The notes: a model not told the origin generated them from the sequence alone. 64,000 bases of DNA from Haloferula sp. BvORR071 (GCF_000739615.1 NZ_BATP01000005.1:124001-188000), one strand, 5' to 3'. Shown: positions 24,263 to 34,220, counted from the stretch's first letter. Made by a program: numbers and translations.

Positions 24263-26101
24263 GTGCTGACTCTAGCCAACCCTGCCGGCCTCTGGGCGCT
24301 CCTCGGGATTCCCGCGGTGCTGGCGATCCATTTCCTGCAACGCCAGGCAGTAATCCTGCCGATCTCCACGCTATTCCTGTTAGAAAAGACCCAGCGGGAG
24401 TCGGCGAGCGGCCGACGCTTCGACCGACTGATGAATTCGGTGCCGCTGTGGATGCAGTTACTGGGGGTGCTGCTGCTGACCTGGCTGCTGGCGGAGCCGC
24501 GCTACCAGAAGCCGCGCAGCACCCAGCGGGTGGCGATCGTGCTCGATTCCTCCGCCTCGATGGCGGTGGGCAAGGACAAGCTCAAGGAGAAGCTGGTGGC
24601 CACCCTGCCGGAGTTGCAGGGGCCCGCCGCCGCCCTGGAAATGACCGTGCTGGAAAGCACGCCGGGCAAGCCGCGGCTCTACGCTGGATCATCTCCGGAG
24701 GAATTCGCGCTGGTGCTTGACGGTTGGCAGCCGCGGGCTGGTCTGACCGATCCTTCTTACGCGTTGCGGCTCGCACGCTCGCTGGTCTCGCGCGAGGGCA
24801 TCGTGGTCTATGTGACCGACACGCCGATGGAGACGCCGCCCTTCGACGCACGCATCCTCTCGCTGGGGAAGAAGATCGAGAATGTCGGCTTCACCGGCCT
24901 GAGCATCGGGGAAAAGGAAGGGGCCAAGGTCTGGCAGGCGGTCGTGCGCAACTACGGTTCGCAGCGTACTTCGCGAAGCTGGCAAATGGAGCTGCCGGAT
25001 GGATCCAAGACCGAGCCGCACTCCTTCGAGATGGAGCCTGGCGGGATGATGACCCTGCAGTCCTCCTTCCCGGCCAATGCGGAACGGGTCCGCCTGATCC
25101 TCTCGCCCGACGAGTTCACGCTGGATGACAGCCTGCCAATGGTGGTGCCGAAGCCGAAGGCGCTGGCACTCTTCGCCGCGACGGGAGAGGCCTACGACGC
25201 GCTTTCCAAGAAACTGCAACGCTCGCTGGATGCGACCAGCGTGGTCAATGACACCGCCAGCGCGGACCTGACGATCCTCTCCTACGATCCGCTCGATCCG
25301 GTGACCGCCGCGGGCAACGCGATCGTCTTTGTGCGGGACGACACCCAAGGCGGCGCCTACCTCAAAGGCGGGATCGTTGCGGAGAAGCACCCGCTGATCG
25401 ACGGGCTGAACTGGCAGTCCCTGCTGGTGCGCGAGACCATCCAGATCGAGTTCCGCGAGAGCGACACGCCGCTACTGACCCAAGGCAAGCGCAAGCTGAT
25501 CTTCCTGCGTGAGATTCCCGCGACCGAGACCACGCCGGCCTCACGGCAACTCTGCTTCAACTTCGATCTACGGCTCTCCAACGCCGCGACCCAGCCAGCC
25601 TTCATCGTGATGCTGCACCGCTTCGCCGAGGAGCTGAGGGCCGCCAAGGTCGCACCGGCCAGCGACAATCTGGAAACCGGACAGGCAGTCCTCATCGCGG
25701 CCAAAACCGGTAGCGACGCAAAAGGCATCGAGATCCAGAAACTCGATCTGGCTGGCAAGGTGGTGTCCGCGGAGACCAAGGACAAGACCGCCCGGATCAA
25801 CGTGAGCGCGCCGCTGGACGCCGGCTTCCTGCGGGTCCAGCAAGGAGAGATGGAGCTGATGGACGCGGCGGTTCACTTCGCGGACACGCGCGAGGCGGAT
25901 TTCACCGCCTGTGCTGCGGCGAACACGATCGACAAGGGCTCCTCGGCGGCGATCGAACGCCACACCGATGAGGACCAGTGGTGGCGGGCTTGGTTCCTGT
26001 TGCTGCTGGCAGCACTGTTGATTTCCTGGCATTTCACGCGTGAACGGGAGGCGCGCAAGGCTCAGTCTTCCCCTGCCCCGCCGCAGGCGAACCCCGCATG
26101 A
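24263..26101 (+). CDS. BatA-like VWA membrane protein
   Basis: The 612-aa protein starts at GTG. Its N-terminus is the aerotolerance-regulator BatA region with two helices (LWALLGIPAVLAIHFL and VPLWMQLLGVLLLTWLL). A VWA domain follows with an intact MIDAS motif (VAIVLDSSASM, D-x-S-x-S). Beta-rich domains follow, and a C-terminal helix (WFLLLLAALLISWHF) anchors the end. Such proteins sit in the membrane with the VWA domain as the partner of MoxR. A GTG start and an 18-bp gap suggest modest coupling to DUF58. Its stop overlaps the next start (ATGA). Confidence 0.85.
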   Translation: MLTLANPAGLWALLGIPAVLAIHFLQRQAVILPISTLFLLEKTQRESASGRRFDRLMNSVPLWMQLLGVLLLTWLLAEPRYQKPRSTQRVAIVLDSSASMAVGKDKLKEKLVATLPELQGPAAALEMTVLESTPGKPRLYAGSSPEEFALVLDGWQPRAGLTDPSYALRLARSLVSREGIVVYVTDTPMETPPFDARILSLGKKIENVGFTGLSIGEKEGAKVWQAVVRNYGSQRTSRSWQMELPDGSKTEPHSFEMEPGGMMTLQSSFPANAERVRLILSPDEFTLDDSLPMVVPKPKALALFAATGEAYDALSKKLQRSLDATSVVNDTASADLTILSYDPLDPVTAAGNAIVFVRDDTQGGAYLKGGIVAEKHPLIDGLNWQSLLVRETIQIEFRESDTPLLTQGKRKLIFLREIPATETTPASRQLCFNFDLRLSNAATQPAFIVMLHRFAEELRAAKVAPASDNLETGQAVLIAAKTGSDAKGIEIQKLDLAGKVVSAETKDKTARINVSAPLDAGFLRVQQGEMELMDAAVHFADTREADFTACAAANTIDKGSSAAIERHTDEDQWWRAWFLLLLAALLISWHFTREREARKAQSSPAPPQANPA

Positions 26102-26508
26102 AGATTCCACCTGTCATCCGCTCCGGTCCGATCCTGCTCTGCCTGCTGCCTTTGCTGGCCAGCAGTTGCGCGGACACCAGGGCATGGCGCCACAAGGACC
26201 AGACGGTGACCGTGGCCAAGCGCTCCGGTCTCCGGGGCGGTGCGGCGATGAGCTACTGGCTGGTGGGCGCCAAGCCCGGGCAAGTGACCAATGCCGAGGA
26301 TGTCTCGGTCTACCGCAAGACCAACGGTGCCGGTGCCACCCTAGTAAAATGCTCCGGCTTCGTCGATACCACCCGGCCATCACGGATCGAGCTGCGGCTG
26401 GCCGAGAAGCGTGGCGGACATTGGGAGCAGGCCTGGGTGAATGGCAGCCATAAGCTGAGCGACGAGAATGCGCCGCCGAAGCCCTTCTACCATTGGTTGA
26501 TTCTCTGA
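26098..26508 (+). CDS. Small lipoprotein within the MoxR operon
   Basis: The 136-aa protein has a type II signal peptide with lipobox LASSC (Cys 23). The mature part is short and rich in basic and Trp residues (GGHWEQAWVNGSHKL) and has no recognised domain. It overlaps the BatA-like gene by 4 bp and lies 10 bp before the dual-VWA gene, so it should be co-translated with the complex. Likely an outer-membrane or periplasmic tether. Confidence 0.75.
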   Translation: MKIPPVIRSGPILLCLLPLLASSCADTRAWRHKDQTVTVAKRSGLRGGAAMSYWLVGAKPGQVTNAEDVSVYRKTNGAGATLVKCSGFVDTTRPSRIELRLAEKRGGHWEQAWVNGSHKLSDENAPPKPFYHWLIL

Positions 26509-26518
26509 CTGACCTGAC

Positions 26519-29236
26519 ATGACTTTCGGTTCTCCAGAGTGGTTCCTGATCATCCCGGTCTGCATCTTCGCAGGGTGGTTCTGGAAGAGCCTGCGCCTGT
26601 GGTCGCCACTGCGCGCCTTGCTGATCCTCTTGGCCGCGTTCGGGTTGTCCGACCCGAAGATCAACGTCCAGGAAGACTCGATGGATCTGTGGGTCCTGCT
26701 CGATCGCTCTGAGTCGACCGAGGATCTGGTGGACAAAGGTCTGGAGGAGTGGAAGCGACTGCTGGAAGACGCCAAGCCCAACCGCAACGACAAGATCCAC
26801 TACTTCGACTACGGCGGCGAGATCGTGGAGCAGGGCGGACAGGGCGTGAGCTTCAACCGCAAGCTCACGCGCACCGGCCTGGCGATCTCACACGTGGCCG
26901 CGCTGGCGAACTCGAAGCGGCCCTCGCGAGTGCTCGCCTTCACCGACGGCTATGCCACCGAGCCGCTGAATGAAGCGGCGGAGGAGCTCCAGGCGCGCGG
27001 CATCCCGCTCGACTTCCGCTTGGTGCGGGATGAGCAGGAGGACGACTTCCGCGTGGCACGACTCGAACTCCCTGAGCGGGTCCAGGCGGGGGAACCCTTC
27101 CTGATTTCAGCAACGGTCCGCGGCTCCTCGGATACCGAGGTGAAGCTGACCCTGCGGCGCAGCAAGCAGACCCTAACCGAGACCACGGTGAAGCTGCTCA
27201 ATGGAGTCGGCCGGGTGGAATTCACCGACCGGATCCCGCGCGCGGGTGCCTTCCAGTATGAGGCGGAAGTTGGCCTCCTCAGCGGATCAACCTTCAAGGA
27301 TGCCCATGCCGGGAATGACCGGGCTTCCCGCTGGATCGAGATCGCCGGCGGCCCCCGCGTACTGCTGGTCACGAAGTATACCGACGATCCGGTAGCCAAG
27401 GTGCTGGCCACGCAAGATTTCACGGTGGACGTGGCGACGCCCCAGGAACTCCAGCCGGGCCGCCTGAGCGGAGCACGGGCAGTGATCTTCAACAATGTGC
27501 CGGCCTTCGAGGTCCCGCAGGATTTCCTCAATGCCCTGGACTTCTTCGTGCGCGAGCAGGGCGGTGGCTTCCTGATGGCAGGTGGGAAGCAGTCCTTCGG
27601 TTCGGGCGGCTATTTCCAATCGTCGATCGATCCTCTGCTCCCCATCTCGATGGAACTGAAGACCGAGCACCGCAAGCTTGCGGTGGCGCTGGCGATCGTG
27701 CTGGACCGCTCGGGATCGATGGCGGTGAGTGTGACCGGTGGCGTGGGCGGCAAGGACTTGAAGAAGATGGATCTGGCGGATTCAGGTGCTGCCGCGGCAA
27801 TCGGTCTGCTCGGGTCCCAGGACCGCGTCTGCGTGTTCGCCGTGGACAGCCAGCCGGAGAAGGTTGTGCCGATGACCCAGGTGAAAGCGAATGCGCCGAA
27901 GCTGCAGGCGACGGTGCGCAAGGTGCAATCGCAGGGTGGTGGTATCTTTGTTTATGAGGGCCTCAAGGCCGCTTGGGATGAACTGAAGGGCGTGGATGTG
28001 GGCACGCGCCACGTGATTCTTTTCAGCGACGCGAACGACTCCGAGGAACCCGGCGACTACAAGCGCTTGCTGACGGAGATGCAGAAGGAAGGAGCCACCG
28101 TTTCGGTGATCGGCCTGGGCACGCCGAAGGACCAGGATTCTGCCTTGCTCGAGGACATTGCGAAGCGTGGCGGCGGGCGTATCTTCTTCACTGACCGGCC
28201 GGTGGATATCCCGAAGATCTTCGCGCAGGAGACGGTGACGATCGCGCGCTCCGCCTTCATCGAAGAAGCGGTGGCAGCACAGCCAAGCGGACGGTGGGCG
28301 GAGATTTCGCCGAAGCCATTGCAGTGGCTGCCTCAGGTCGACGGCTATAATCTCTCCTACGCCCGCGAAGACGCCACGACCTCGCTGGTCAGCAAGGACG
28401 AGTATGTCGCACCACTGGTCGCCCATGCCCGCCGTGGACTGGGGCGCAGCGCGGCGGTTTCCTTCCCGCTCGGCGGTGAGTTCTCCCAGCAGATCCGCGA
28501 CTGGAAGAGCTATGGCGACTTCGTGCAGACAATGACCCGATGGCTGATGGGCACGGACCTGCCACCGGGGATCGGGCTCAAGCATCGACTCGATGGGACG
28601 CGCCTGACGCTCGATCTACTCTACGATACAGAGGAGTGGTCGCAGCGGCTGACCGCAGCGCCACCAAAGCTGCGGATGATGGAGAGCAGCCCCGGTGCGG
28701 AACCATACGACGTTCCGTGGAAGCGGATCGCCCCCGGTCACTTCACCGTAACCCGCGATCTTGATGAAGGTGCCGTGGTGCGCGGTGCCATTCAAGTGGG
28801 CGAGCATGCCTTGCCCTTCGGCCCGATTACGGTGGGGTCATCGATCGAGTGGGCCTTCGAGCCGGAGCGGCTCGCCGAGCTGCGGACCGTCGCGGCCCAG
28901 ACCAGTGGCCGCGAGCTGATCGATCTCTCGAAGGCGTGGCTGCGCCCACCGACCCGGCAGGATGTCTCCCTGCGGATGTGGATCACGCTGGCCATGCTGG
29001 TCTTCCTGGTGACAGAAGCGCTGATGACCCGCACCGGCTGGAAGCTGCCACTACCTGCCCTGCCCGCCTTCAAGGCGCGCGAGAAGGTGGTGAAGCCGAA
29101 AAAGGTGAAGGCGGTGAAGGCCGCCGAGCCTATGCCGGTCCACAAGGAAGACCAGCCGCTGGTAAGCGCGAAGCAGGAGGAACCGGAAGATACCGAGCGG
29201 CGTTCCCGCTACCAACGGGCGAAGGACCGGAAGTAG
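26519..29236 (+). CDS. Dual-VWA membrane protein with glutamine-amidotransferase-like domain
   Basis: The 905-aa protein has an N-terminal helix pair, then a first VWA-like domain (LWVLLDRSEST, D-x-S-x-S). A class-I-glutamine-amidotransferase-like segment follows (PRVLLVTKYTDD, then FFVREQGGGFLMAGG). The second, complete VWA domain has MIDAS VLDRSGSM near residue 399. A C-terminal helix (WITLAMLVFLVTEALM) is followed by a Lys-rich tail. This matches the VWA-containing CoxE/GATase-like proteins of MoxR operons, where the GATase domain usually lacks the catalytic Cys; no Cys is seen here. It is the last gene of the operon. Confidence 0.85.
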   Translation: MTFGSPEWFLIIPVCIFAGWFWKSLRLWSPLRALLILLAAFGLSDPKINVQEDSMDLWVLLDRSESTEDLVDKGLEEWKRLLEDAKPNRNDKIHYFDYGGEIVEQGGQGVSFNRKLTRTGLAISHVAALANSKRPSRVLAFTDGYATEPLNEAAEELQARGIPLDFRLVRDEQEDDFRVARLELPERVQAGEPFLISATVRGSSDTEVKLTLRRSKQTLTETTVKLLNGVGRVEFTDRIPRAGAFQYEAEVGLLSGSTFKDAHAGNDRASRWIEIAGGPRVLLVTKYTDDPVAKVLATQDFTVDVATPQELQPGRLSGARAVIFNNVPAFEVPQDFLNALDFFVREQGGGFLMAGGKQSFGSGGYFQSSIDPLLPISMELKTEHRKLAVALAIVLDRSGSMAVSVTGGVGGKDLKKMDLADSGAAAAIGLLGSQDRVCVFAVDSQPEKVVPMTQVKANAPKLQATVRKVQSQGGGIFVYEGLKAAWDELKGVDVGTRHVILFSDANDSEEPGDYKRLLTEMQKEGATVSVIGLGTPKDQDSALLEDIAKRGGGRIFFTDRPVDIPKIFAQETVTIARSAFIEEAVAAQPSGRWAEISPKPLQWLPQVDGYNLSYAREDATTSLVSKDEYVAPLVAHARRGLGRSAAVSFPLGGEFSQQIRDWKSYGDFVQTMTRWLMGTDLPPGIGLKHRLDGTRLTLDLLYDTEEWSQRLTAAPPKLRMMESSPGAEPYDVPWKRIAPGHFTVTRDLDEGAVVRGAIQVGEHALPFGPITVGSSIEWAFEPERLAELRTVAAQTSGRELIDLSKAWLRPPTRQDVSLRMWITLAMLVFLVTEALMTRTGWKLPLPALPAFKAREKVVKPKKVKAVKAAEPMPVHKEDQPLVSAKQEEPEDTERRSRYQRAKDRK

Positions 29237-29260
29237 AGCGGAGTTCCGTTAGCACCAAAG

Positions 29261-30154
29261 CTAGCTTGCCACGGGAATGCTGACGGCACCGGGATGCATG
29301 CAGACCGAGGCAGCGGTCTCACAGGCGCGCCGGGCGATGTTCGTCAGGGGCTCGGCAGCCAACAGGCCGGTGATCAGAACTGCCGCAAAGGCATCCCCCG
29401 CCCCGACGGTATCTTGGACCACAACTGAAATGCCCGCTTGATCCACAGTCTCATCGCGCGTGACCAGAAGAGCCCCCTGCGCTCCGCGCGTCATGGCGAT
29501 GCAAGCGAGGCCATAGTGATCCAACAATCCGGTCAGGATCACGCGGGGATCGGCCGTGGCCTTGATGCCGCACGCCATCGCCACTGCGGGTAGCTCCTCA
29601 TCGCTGAGCTTAAGGACGCTGCACAGGGCGATGGATTCACGGATCAGCGCCTGATCAAAGAAAGGCGCGCGCAGGTTCACATCGAGCACGCGGGGAATCC
29701 CTCGGTCCTTGGCGATCGAGAGCAAGCGGCGGATCGCACCTCGCGAGATCTCTCCGCGCTGAGCGAGAGTCCCGAAGTAAATCGCATCCGCTTCCGCCAC
29801 TGCTGATGCCAGTGGCTCTCCCCATTCAATGCCGTCCCATGCTACATTCTCGCAGATGGTGAGGGAGGGGCTACCGCTGGCATCGAGGCTGACGCCTACG
29901 GAGCCGGTAGGCAGTTGCGGATGTTCTTGAAGCAAGGCGGTGCTGACGCCTAACAGGGCTAGGATCTCCGCGGCCTCCCGGCCATTGGCATCGCGCCCGA
30001 TCGCGCTGACGACATCGGCATGGGCACCAGCCGCCACGGCATGGCAGGCAAAATTCGCAGCCGCGCCACCGAAGCGTGGGCCGGTCTCGAAGAGATCCCA
30101 GAGGACCTCGCCCACGCTAAGTATCCGGCGCGCGGACTTGGCAGGAGTTTTCAT
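29261..30154 (-). CDS. PfkB-family carbohydrate kinase
   Basis: The 297-aa protein has RILSVGEVLWDLFE at the N-terminus, FGGAAANFACHAVAAG (substrate-binding GG loop) and the C-terminal signature DTVGAGDAFAAVLI with the catalytic Asp. This is the ribokinase/PfkB fold, closest in style to fructokinases. It phosphorylates a sugar with ATP. The start ATG 30154 was preferred over an upstream frame start at 30220 because it begins just before the first strand. It converges with the MoxR operon (24-bp gap) and follows the large beta-repeat gene on the same strand (113-bp gap). Confidence 0.88.
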   Translation of the reverse strand: MKTPAKSARRILSVGEVLWDLFETGPRFGGAAANFACHAVAAGAHADVVSAIGRDANGREAAEILALLGVSTALLQEHPQLPTGSVGVSLDASGSPSLTICENVAWDGIEWGEPLASAVAEADAIYFGTLAQRGEISRGAIRRLLSIAKDRGIPRVLDVNLRAPFFDQALIRESIALCSVLKLSDEELPAVAMACGIKATADPRVILTGLLDHYGLACIAMTRGAQGALLVTRDETVDQAGISVVVQDTVGAGDAFAAVLITGLLAAEPLTNIARRACETAASVCMHPGAVSIPVAS

Positions 30155-30267
30155 GTAAGGGAAAAAATTCCCCGGGACGCTCTCGCGGACCGGGGAAGAA
30201 AGGCCCATCGCCATTCGCATCCGGCTGCAGTGGGACCGCAGCGACTGACGATGGGCCCAGACGCGAT

Positions 30268-33200
30268 TCAGGGCATCGTCGCCTTCAGGCGGGCGAACAG
30301 CTTGCCGCCGCTTGCATTGGACGCGGGGATGTGGACGGTGACGGCATCGGGAGTGTTCTCCTCGCTGACCGAAACCGTGACTCCATTCGGATAGGAGCCA
30401 CCGGCTTGGGTCACCGGGACGTCATTCCAGGTGGCACCCAGATTGGCCGACCATTGTGCCACCAGCGTGGTGGCCCCGATCGAGGCTTCCGCGCGATGGA
30501 AGTTCAAGGTCAGGCCATCGCCGGCACTGGCGCTCGTGGTGACGAGCGAAGATGGATCGCTTGCCAAGGGATCACCGCCAAGGATCCACTCGAGGCCATT
30601 GGAGATGCCGTCATGCTCCGGATCATCACTGAAGCCGGCTTCCTTGCCGGGTGAACCGTCGAGTCCCTTGGAGGAGGCCCAGGTCAGATAGGGGCTGCCG
30701 GAGACCATGGTGAGCTGTACCTGGGTGCTGGTGTAGTGGATGCTATAGGTGCTGCCACCCGCCACGACCGAGGCACCTTCGGGCAGACCGGCGAAGGTAC
30801 CGGTCACCGAGCCGCCTTCTACGATCAACAGTTGATTGCCAATTGGGATCGCGCCAACGGTAGTCTCCGCGAGGTTGAGCGAGGCACCGCCGAGATTGAT
30901 CGCGCCCAGTGAACTGAGCTGATCGACAAACTCCGCATCGCTATCGATCCCGATATTGAGCGCAGAGCCAGCGGCAAATGTCACGGAGGAGCCATACATC
31001 GTGCCGATGCTATTGTCCCCCGGCTCCAAGGCAGCTCCAGCCGCCACGGTGATAGCGGATTGGTCGTTGCCGACACCCGCCACCGTGCCTGCGCTCACCG
31101 TGGTCGTGCCGCTGTAGCTATTGAAGCCACCGAGGACCAGAGTGCCTGTGCCCGTCTTGCTCAGGCTGCCGGTTCCGCTGAGTTCACCGGAGAGGCCCAC
31201 GCGATTGGCCGCGGTGTCGAAGGTCACGTTGCCAGCGCTGAGTTCCATCGCCAGCGACGAGTTCCAATTCGCCGACGCGTGGACCGAGCCACCGGCAAGC
31301 TTGATCTCATAGAGCAAGCTCTGGGAGGTGATGCCGCCCGCGCCGATGGTCAGATCCCCGGCCGTCAGGTGATAGATCCCGGTGCCATTTCCTTGCGATA
31401 GGTTCGCACCCAAATGCAACTGACCCAGGTTCACGGTGCCGCCGTTCTGATCGAACTGGCTTGTCACTGGACCGAGTGCGAGGGTTAGCCGCTTGCCGCT
31501 CATCTCCAGGGTTCCACCCGAAATGGTATAGCTGCCTGAGGTAGCCGGCGAGGTGCTGGCTCCAAGGTAGGCCTCGCCCCGATTCGGAGGATTGTAGGTG
31601 ATGGTGCCACCGGTTTGGACAATTGCGCCCACGCCACCGTCACGACCGACAACCCAGGAATCCCCAAGCGATCCGGACACGGTCAGCGAGCCACCGGCCT
31701 GCATCGTCAGCGTCGAGTTCGCGCCGGGGAAATTTCCAACCCAGACGAAGGGACCCGTCCCAGTAATGGTGGTGGGCCCGGTAATCGTGAGGTTGCCATT
31801 GGTGCTCACCAAGCCGACCAGAGAATTCGTGCCGGAGAGATTGGTGGTGCCGCCGTTCGCATTCAGGCCGCCGCCCACGGAGACAGTACCGCTCAAGGCT
31901 AGCGTGCCATCGCTGATGGCCACTGCCGAGCTGAAGTTGGCCTTGCCTGCCAAGGTCAACGAGCCGGTGCCGGACTTGGTGAGGCCACCGGAGCACTGGA
32001 TCGTGCCTGCGCCGCCCAAGGTGTAGTTCTTGGTGCCACTGTTCACGATCACCGTCCCGGTCGAGACGTTCACCGGAATGTTCACCGCGGGCGTGTCGGA
32101 GCCGGTATCGCTGAAGGTCACTGGATCGCCGTCCACGAAGGTGGTCGCACCGCTACCCGCGCTCCAGTTCGCAGTGGTCGTGTTCCAGTTGTTAGAGACT
32201 CCATCGCCGACCCAGGTCAGGTCGCGGCGACTGGTGCCGAAGACGACATCCGACCAGCTCTTGCCGACGCGGATCTCATCGTGCTTCACGGTGCGGCCGT
32301 TGTCGAAGGCCGCGATCGACAGGCCATCGAAGGACATGTCGGAAGCGGCAAGCTTCACAAAGGTGGGCGTACCCGGCTCGGTCGCCGAGATCGGATTCTG
32401 ATAGACATACACGTCGTCGTTGCCCGGTTTGAAGTCGATACGCACGACGTAGAAGTTCACCCCGGTGCTGCCAGGACCGAATACCGACTGAGTCCCACCG
32501 GTGCGCAAGGCCACGGTCGGATTGCCGGTATCATTGCCCACACCGCCGATGCGTCCCGGGTCACCCAGGTCGTCGCGGTGGAACTCGAATTCGTAGAACT
32601 TCGTGGTGCCATCCGGCTGCTGCAGGAAGCTGATGTAGACCGTCTTGCCATCGGCTCCGATGTTGCCGCTGCCATCGATATAGCCGGCGGTGCCAAAGGG
32701 GCCACTGGGAGACACGTCCAGGGAACGTCCTTCGCGACGGCCATTGGTGGTAAAGGCGCTGTTCGCCAGCGATTGGGCATCGTAGCCGTTCGGAGCATTC
32801 GTGCCTGCCACCAGACTTCCGCTGACAACCGTGGTTCCCGCGCCATTCACGGCGGTCCACGGTGCGCCCCAGCCAAGGCCGCCAGCCTTAGTGGGCAGAT
32901 TCGCCGGGCCCGCGTCATAGTCGAAGCCTTCATAGGCCATCAGCCCTGCGGTAGGCGCGACCACAGTGATCTGCGCATCACTGCTCGGCACCGAGCCCTG
33001 GCTGTTCGTCGCGACGACGTGATAGGCGCCGGCATCGCCGGCCTGGATATTGCTCAGGGTCAAGGTGGAGCCAGTTTGGCCGGAAAGCGGCGTCACGCCA
33101 TGATACCACTGGTAGGTCGGCAAGGGCTGGCCGGTGGCGTCAGCCTGAAGCGTAACCGTTCCGCCGGTGAAGCTCTTGGAAGCAGCACGCGGCTGCTGCG

Positions 33201-34014
33201 TGATCACCGGCTGAGCGTTCGAAGGAACCACGACATCTGCCCAGCTTTCCCCGAGGCGCACTTCGTCGTGCGCGATGGTCCGGCCGTTGTTGAAGGCACC
33301 GAAGGAAATCCCATCGAAGGACATGTCCGCGGCACCGAGCTTCGTCAAGGTAGGCACACCGGGCTCAGTGAGCGAGATCGGGTTGCGATAGACATAGACG
33401 TCATCGTTGCCCGCCTTGAAGTCGATTCGCATCACATAGAAGTTCACGCCGGTATTGCCGGCACCGATCACGGTGTGCGTGCCGTTCGGCGCGCGCAGGT
33501 TCACGTTGTCACCGCCTTGGTCATTGCCGATTCCCCCGATGCGGCCGCCATCACCGAGGTCACCACGATGTAGCTCGAACTCATAGTAGGCACTGGTCCC
33601 GTTCGCTTGCTGGACGAAGCTGATATAGACGGTCTTGCCATCCGCGCCGATGCGGCCATTGGCATCCCGGTAGCCACGGGAGCCGAAAGGACCGGTGGCC
33701 GAGACATCAAGGGCACGGCCTACGCGGCGCTGGTTCGGCAGGAGGCAGGAATTGCCGATCGAGCGCACATCGTAGCCTGCCGGGGCGTTTGCTCCCGCGA
33801 CCATGCTGCCCAAGGTAACATCGGCACTGCCGTTGTTCACGGTGGCCCAGGTGCCATTCCATCCCGAGCCGCCATACGAGGCGCTCAAGTTCGAGGTGCC
33901 GGTGGGATAGTTGAAGCCCTCATAGGCCATCTGGGCAGCCTGCAAGGAAACCGGAAGGAGGAGGCCGGCATAGACGACGGCAGCCCTGCCCCGCAAAGGA
34001 GACAATCGGATCAT
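30268..34014 (-). CDS. Giant exported protein with duplicated lectin-like modules and autotransporter-associated beta-strand repeats
   Basis: The 1248-aa protein has a signal peptide (AAVVYAGLLLPVSLQA). Order: module A (about 28-265, starting MAYEGFNY), an Ig-like domain (about 270-355, with TLQADATGQPLPTYQWYHG), module B (about 358-595, MAYEGFDY, strongly similar to A), then beta-strand repeats with LTKSGTGSLTLAG and LSKTGTGTLVLGG (about 600-1090), and a C-terminal region with FSDDPEHDGISNGLEWILGG. The repeats match autotransporter-associated beta strands (PATR). The C-terminal type is common in verrucomicrobial exported proteins. No barrel domain follows, so secretion is not classical type V. 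Start is ATG 34014, or 34053 with a longer leader. Function unknown, perhaps polysaccharide binding. Confidence 0.8.
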   Translation of the reverse strand: MIRLSPLRGRAAVVYAGLLLPVSLQAAQMAYEGFNYPTGTSNLSASYGGSGWNGTWATVNNGSADVTLGSMVAGANAPAGYDVRSIGNSCLLPNQRRVGRALDVSATGPFGSRGYRDANGRIGADGKTVYISFVQQANGTSAYYEFELHRGDLGDGGRIGGIGNDQGGDNVNLRAPNGTHTVIGAGNTGVNFYVMRIDFKAGNDDVYVYRNPISLTEPGVPTLTKLGAADMSFDGISFGAFNNGRTIAHDEVRLGESWADVVVPSNAQPVITQQPRAASKSFTGGTVTLQADATGQPLPTYQWYHGVTPLSGQTGSTLTLSNIQAGDAGAYHVVATNSQGSVPSSDAQITVVAPTAGLMAYEGFDYDAGPANLPTKAGGLGWGAPWTAVNGAGTTVVSGSLVAGTNAPNGYDAQSLANSAFTTNGRREGRSLDVSPSGPFGTAGYIDGSGNIGADGKTVYISFLQQPDGTTKFYEFEFHRDDLGDPGRIGGVGNDTGNPTVALRTGGTQSVFGPGSTGVNFYVVRIDFKPGNDDVYVYQNPISATEPGTPTFVKLAASDMSFDGLSIAAFDNGRTVKHDEIRVGKSWSDVVFGTSRRDLTWVGDGVSNNWNTTTANWSAGSGATTFVDGDPVTFSDTGSDTPAVNIPVNVSTGTVIVNSGTKNYTLGGAGTIQCSGGLTKSGTGSLTLAGKANFSSAVAISDGTLALSGTVSVGGGLNANGGTTNLSGTNSLVGLVSTNGNLTITGPTTITGTGPFVWVGNFPGANSTLTMQAGGSLTVSGSLGDSWVVGRDGGVGAIVQTGGTITYNPPNRGEAYLGASTSPATSGSYTISGGTLEMSGKRLTLALGPVTSQFDQNGGTVNLGQLHLGANLSQGNGTGIYHLTAGDLTIGAGGITSQSLLYEIKLAGGSVHASANWNSSLAMELSAGNVTFDTAANRVGLSGELSGTGSLSKTGTGTLVLGGFNSYSGTTTVSAGTVAGVGNDQSAITVAAGAALEPGDNSIGTMYGSSVTFAAGSALNIGIDSDAEFVDQLSSLGAINLGGASLNLAETTVGAIPIGNQLLIVEGGSVTGTFAGLPEGASVVAGGSTYSIHYTSTQVQLTMVSGSPYLTWASSKGLDGSPGKEAGFSDDPEHDGISNGLEWILGGDPLASDPSSLVTTSASAGDGLTLNFHRAEASIGATTLVAQWSANLGATWNDVPVTQAGGSYPNGVTVSVSEENTPDAVTVHIPASNASGGKLFARLKATMP
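32238..32943 (-). repeat. Module B of the duplicated AYEGF unit
   Basis: This encodes the second copy (MAYEGFDY to SWSDVVFG). It shares IGADGKTVYISF, GNDDVYVY, NPIS and DMSFDG with module A. Confidence 0.8.
33225..33933 (-). repeat. Module A of the duplicated AYEGF unit
   Basis: This encodes the first copy (MAYEGFNY to SWADVVVP). The shared segments are clear at protein level, so the duplication is old enough for DNA divergence but keeps many identical codons. Confidence 0.8.
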
Positions 34015-34220
34015 GGGTTCGGGAGTTGTAGTTGGGAGACGGGTTTCCGACATGGCTGGATCCCGGGGTTTGCGGGATCCATCACGCCAATCGGCTTCCT
34101 TCCACAAACGCGACCGCCTTCCCCGGCAACAACGCGAAAATGACAAGCCCGGAAGGGAGCTGTCATATCAGGTTGGCCAGCGATCATTACAGATCCTGAC
34201 ACCTCCCACACAGCGGTGCC

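Noticed and set aside
32281-33573. 430-codon open frame antisense to the giant exported protein
   Set aside because: It is opposite the duplicated AYEGF modules, whose protein similarity proves the minus-strand reading. The repeated look of the antisense frame is a by-product.
34157-34175. CTGTCAT near 34160 as a Pho box
   Set aside because: Only one half-site matches. The second repeat at the 11-bp period does not, and the orientation points away from the neighbouring gene.
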